NCBI GenBank assembly: GCA_001661515.1
Contig: LUVW01000002.1
Span: forward strand, 627,850-691,849
Source: Capniomyces stellatus
Lineage: Eukaryota > Kickxellomycota > Harpellomycetes > Harpellales > Legeriomycetaceae
Direction of reading: 5' to 3'
Length of the DNA: 64,000 bases
Of this stretch, positions 57,992-64,000 are shown piece after piece. The position numbers were made by a program, and so were the translations under genes. The notes beneath the pieces were generated by a model that ran no database searches, was not told the DNA's origin, and saw only the letters and a list, made by a program, of their open reading frames with translations. Position 1 is the stretch's first letter. Every line of letters begins with the position of its first letter.

Positions 57992-59074
57992 ATGTCCGAT
58001 CCTATCTCTGCCTGTCTTTCCATTCTTTGCGGCTCTTCGAATCCAAATAGAAATCAAGACTATAATCTAAATGAACAAAGCCGACCCCAGCTATCGCCAC
58101 AAGAAGCCTCGCAACTTTCTTTGAATGATTTCATCAGTAGGACTCTGGAAAGCTCTCCTAGCGTGATGTATGATAGAGACGAGTATGCAAACATTTACTC
58201 GAGATTACTGTCACAAAACAATCCTAACGCGGGCTCGGTAGCCAAACAGGTTGAGGGCGTTGTAACACGGCTGGCGCCAAACGAGACTGTAAGGGTGACA
58301 GATTCGTGGGCTATCCAGTTGATAGGAATGGCCATCGACAGAAACCAATCTCACGGAAATTCTGTCTCGATGCCTTATCAAGCACCTCAGATGACTATGG
58401 CGCAGAATCTGAGCAGCCAGAATAATCAGCAGAAAAATAGCAACAATAACTATACTCCCAGTAATGCAAAGTCGTCTGATTCCTCAAGCACATATGTAAA
58501 ATCGTACTTTTTCCCATCGGAAGATAGCTTCAGGGTAACTAATTCACGTTGATTTTACCATAATATAAATGTATTGCATTGAGTTCTTCTTTATTTCAAC
58601 AACTGTTTCAATACCTGTTTCAATACCTGTTTTAATATCTGTTTCAATAACTGTTTCAATGTCTGTTTCGGTATCTGTTAGCAATTGATATCCACGATCA
58701 GCTCGGCTCAACGCACACTTGAAGTTTGTGTATTTACTATAACTGACAACGATATTGCCAATGCAGTTTCTGGTGCACACAGGCGTGGTGTTGATGTGCG
58801 CGTGATTAGCGATGATGAACAAACCCAGGGGTTGGGATCAGATGTAACCGACTTACGCGACAAACATGGAATACCAGTTAGGATGGACAATAGCAAGTTC
58901 CACATGCATAACAAGTTCTGCATTGTCGATAAAAAAATACTCGTAACCGGCTCATATAACTGGACCAAAGGAGCTAGAAACAGCAACCAGGAGAACATTA
59001 TTATAACCAACAGCCAGCCTGCAGTTTCTGATTTCTCAAGAGAGTTTGAGAAATTATGGAACCAGTTTTCATAG
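57992..59074 (+). CDS. Single-HKD phospholipase D-like protein (Zucchini/mitoPLD/Nuc type)
   Basis: Two exons (57992-58534 and 58682-59074) give 311 residues. The intron (GTAACT...TAG) is phase 0. The C-terminal half is a PLDc-like domain: SYFFPSEDSFRQLISTISSA, LEVCVFTITDNDIANAV, GVDVRVISDD, then HNKFCIVDKKILVTGSYNWT with the catalytic H-x-K-x4-D, and NQENIII. One HKD per chain implies a homodimer, as in bacterial Nuc and mitochondrial cardiolipin hydrolase/Zucchini, which act on cardiolipin or single-stranded RNA. The N-terminal 170 residues are polar, Gln/Asn/Ser-rich and lack the membrane anchor typical of mitoPLD, so location is open. The FFPSE segment is common to this subfamily. Confidence 0.87.
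58597..58680 (+). repeat. 12-bp tandem repeat in PLD-like gene intron
   Basis: About six or seven copies of a degenerate TGTTTCAATACC unit fill most of the 147-bp intron and end exactly at the acceptor. The pyrimidine-rich unit may serve as an extended polypyrimidine tract. Confidence 0.8.
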
Positions 59075-59599
59075 TATTATTAAACCTTGAGCGGTGAATT
59101 TTGTTTGGATTTTATTAATATTCGCTTGTTTTTATGTCTCTTTTCTTCCATCTCTTGATCAATTCTTTAGATTGTCCGAGTACAACATCTATACACTTTG
59201 GCAGATTTTTCTTTGTTTGGAAAGTCATGCTTTGATTACAATTTTTACACAGATAATAAAGCTCGTTATTTTATTGTTAATTTAACCAGGAGGTTGATCA
59301 TTGGTAGATTAAAATCACGCATTCTGCTTTTACTCCCCTTTGGTTTTAAGTATTATTTTGTTTGTTTATATTTGGGTTCGAGCATTTTCTGGTAACTAAT
59401 TCAACACTTGAGGAAATTCAATAGTATTAATAAATGGCACTAATAAATTGAATCAGCTATAATTATAAATAACTAGTTAAAAGCTCGGCTCGTCTAAAGC
59501 GGTAAAAATCGAAAGGCTTTGCTTTATAAATGACAAACACTTCAATCTTATTTTCTCCAAGTAGTTTGAAATTTTAAATCGGAAATTTAACAAGACGAA
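59075..59599. other. Intergenic region
   Basis: AT-rich spacer between the PLD-like gene and the first repeat-rich paralog. Two short hydrophobic frames (59094-59285, 59198-59395) have no supporting features. Confidence 0.5.
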
Positions 59600-60645
59600 A
59601 TGTCATACAATCAGGGACAGTACAACCACTACAATACCCAGGATCCACAAGACCCGTAAGTTTTATTTTGCTATTTTTATTCTCCAATTAGGCTAATCTC
59701 CGAAAGCAAAGAATTGTTGCAAAAATTACACACCTTGCTGAAAAAAAGAGCGCTTGTGTTTACGCACTTTTAATTAATAGTTCAACAAGAGCTCCTGGCC
59801 CATCTGTTTACGGAATGAACCCAAACCCACAGCAATACATGAGTGGTCCTGCAGGCACTGGACCAGCACCAGGGCAAGGGTATGGCGGCAATCAACAAGG
59901 ACCACCAGGACAAGGGTATGGCGGTAGACCACAAGGCCCACCAGGACCACAGTTTGGCGGTAACCAGCAGGGACCACCAGGGCAAGGGTATGGCGGCAAT
60001 CAACAAGGACCACCAGGACAAGGGTATGGCGGTAGACCACAAGGCCCACCAGGACCACAGTTTGGCGGTAACCAGCAAGGACCACCAGGACAAGGGTACG
60101 GCGGTAAGCCACAAGGGCCACCAGGACAAGGTTATGGAAACCCGCCCCATGCGGCATTTAATCCAAGCAACCAGCACCTACCACCACAAAACTATAACCA
60201 AAACCCTTCACAGACAGGCTTTGCTGCTAGTAGCAATTCAAGTTCTCATGCAGGAGTGCCAGAAGGTAATGCAGGCCAGGGAAATAAAGGCTGGGCAGGT
60301 ACCTCGGTTGTAGCAACAACAGTAGCAGCCATAGGTGCAAGTATCGGGTTGTCTGGTAAACAAAAGCACGAAGGTAATTCTAGCGAAGGCAAACATGACA
60401 GCTACGACAGCTCACATAAAAAGGACAAGGACAAAAAGGAGCACAAAGATAAAGACAAAAAGGAGTACAAAGATAAGGACAAAAAGGAGCACAAAGACAA
60501 GGATAAAAAGGAGCACAAAGATAAAGACAAAAAGGAGTACAAAGATAAGGATTACAAGGATAAGAAGGACAGAAAGTTCAAAAAAGAAAAGAACAAATAT
60601 AAAGGCCATTCAGGGTCTAGCTCTGACAGCGATGGCTCTGACTAA
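59600..60645 (+). CDS. Gly/Pro/Gln/Tyr-rich repeat protein with Lys/Asp tail (paralog 1)
   Basis: Two exons (59600-59655 and 59781-60645) give 306 residues. It starts MSYNQGQ, then NPNPQQYMSGP and a repeat region (about 40-125) of GQGYGG(N/R)(Q/P)QGPP units in 12- and 24-residue periods. A small glycine/alanine-rich hydrophobic segment follows (about 187-210, GWAGTSVVATTVAAIGASIGL) that could pair as a glycine-zipper helix or one membrane pass. The C-terminus is a KDKDKKE(H/Y) repeat of about eight residues ending in an acidic Ser tail (SSSDSDGSD). No signal peptide. Shares its start, exon layout and hydrophobic segment with the gene at 61415, so the two are tandem duplicates; this one lacks a MIR domain. 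Function unknown. Confidence 0.82.
59870..60135 (+). repeat. Coding 36/72-bp repeats, GQGYGGxxQGPP units
   Basis: Within paralog 1, a 36-bp unit encoding GQGYGGNQQGPP alternates with GQGYGGRPQGPP and GPQFGGNQQGPP variants; a 108-bp block recurs almost exactly. Codon choice is nearly uniform between copies, suggesting recent expansion. Confidence 0.88.
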
Positions 60646-61414
60646 TAGCGACAGTGTGCATGAAGCACACCCGGCGATATATGATTAGTAACTTGCAGCA
60701 GACTAAATTAATCTGTTGGCAAAGCCATGTCGTTCCTCTTGTTAGCTTGTGTTTCTAGTTTTGTTTATTTATATATCGTATATCAATAATGAAGTCCTAT
60801 AAAATGACTCAGAGTAGTGTGGTGCTGTACTGTGGCGTTCTTGGTTCACGCTGTTATAGCTCAAAGTTCTGTCTATATTTTCATTTTTGCAACTTGAGTT
60901 GTAGACTTTTGAGTGATATTCTTGTTATTATTGGTATCTGAGTGATATTTATAAACAGCAAACAGTGAATAGTAAAAGCATTGCCTTGATGGATCACCAA
61001 TCGTGATCTAAATGTGACTGATATAACTTTAAAGTAAATTAGCGATTTATCAATAAAAATCAAGCATTACAAATTGCTAGCTATTTTAGGGTTTCCCAAA
61101 GAGACAGTCATGGGGCAGTTTTGCGAATCAAAAGATTGAAAAGCCCAAGGTATTGTTTATCACACAATTGAGTTGAGTTTTATTTGATCAAACTAAAGCC
61201 AAAGGCGACGTTGGAAAGTTAAAAAAAAGGGAGAAAAGAAAGGCAAAGTAAAGAAAGGCAAAGTAAAGAAAAGCAGAAAAGTATAGCATATTTAGCTGCC
61301 AAACCAAAAAGTAAGAGCGGAATCGCCGAGTAGACATTGCTAGCAATTATAAACCGCTTTTTTCTCGCACAAACCCCGGAATAAAAACAAATACGCATTG
61401 AAGCCAACTCAATA
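60646..61414. other. Spacer between tandem paralogs
   Basis: Contains the promoter of paralog 2. A 15-bp purine-rich direct repeat (AGGCAAAGTAAAGAA) occurs twice at 61241-61270, about 150 bp upstream of the ATG. No gene recognised. Confidence 0.5.

Positions 61415-64000
<2,586 letters not shown>

Noticed and set aside
59774..60177. Reverse-strand frames with Val/Leu/His or Trp/Ser repeats; similar ones at 61833-62999
   Set aside because: Mirror images of the Gly/Pro/Gln coding repeats of the forward-strand paralogs.

Overview
The window is nuclear DNA from a fungus. It is AT-rich, carries spliceosomal introns, and holds fungal hallmark genes: a GT15/KTR mannosyltransferase, a Num1-type cortical PH protein, and secreted LysM plus hevein-type chitin-binding proteins. 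The AT-rich, gene-sparse layout with long empty spacers would suit an early-diverging (zoopagomycete-like) fungus, but that placement is inference. No tRNA, rRNA, CRISPR array or recognisable transposon was found by eye.

Layout. 1-1.5 kb: 5' part of an unknown disordered protein (-). 1.5-5.6 kb: empty. 5.6-8.5 kb: divergent eight-exon cytochrome P450 (+). 9.1-9.5 kb: small secreted protein (-). 10.7-11.7 kb: mitochondrial ribosomal protein uL15m (-). 12.5-16.4 kb: EME1-like partner of the Mus81 nuclease (-), facing away from an SLC35F-type transporter (+, 17.3-18.7 kb). 19.1-20.5 kb: KTR mannosyltransferase (-). 22.1-23.8 kb: splicing factor BUD13 (-). 24.3-27.2 kb: two LysM-CBM18 secreted proteins (-). 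29.6-31.3 kb: REXO4 nuclease (+), converging on a very large intronless IRE1 (31.6-37.4 kb, -). 38.7-39.5 kb: BTB/T1 protein (-). 43.1-50.7 kb: giant Num1/Mcp5-like protein (+). 51.4-52.2 kb: UBC12 (+). 53.1-55.0 kb: unknown disordered protein (-). 58.0-59.1 kb: Zucchini/mitoPLD-like phospholipase D (+). 59.6-64.0 kb: two tandem paralogs with Gly/Pro/Gln/Tyr-rich repeats (+); the second has a MIR domain and runs off the window.

Most genes are unlinked housekeeping genes, as expected in a fungal chromosome; there is no operon-like logic. IRE1, KTR and the LysM proteins share the secretory theme (ER quality control, Golgi glycosylation, secreted chitin binding).

Most striking: the Num1-like protein carries about 34 short Q-T motifs. 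Nineteen are spaced exactly 12 residues apart and closely resemble the dynein light chain LC8 binding motif of the Gly-Ile-Gln type. This suggests a poly-LC8 scaffold built into a cortical dynein/mitochondria anchor. A single N inside this array is flanked by an exact 208-bp duplication. This looks like an unmerged contig overlap, and collapsing it restores one open frame of about 2,457 codons.

Exon borders were placed by eye from GT...AG signals, frame and family alignment. Those said to be uncertain are marked.
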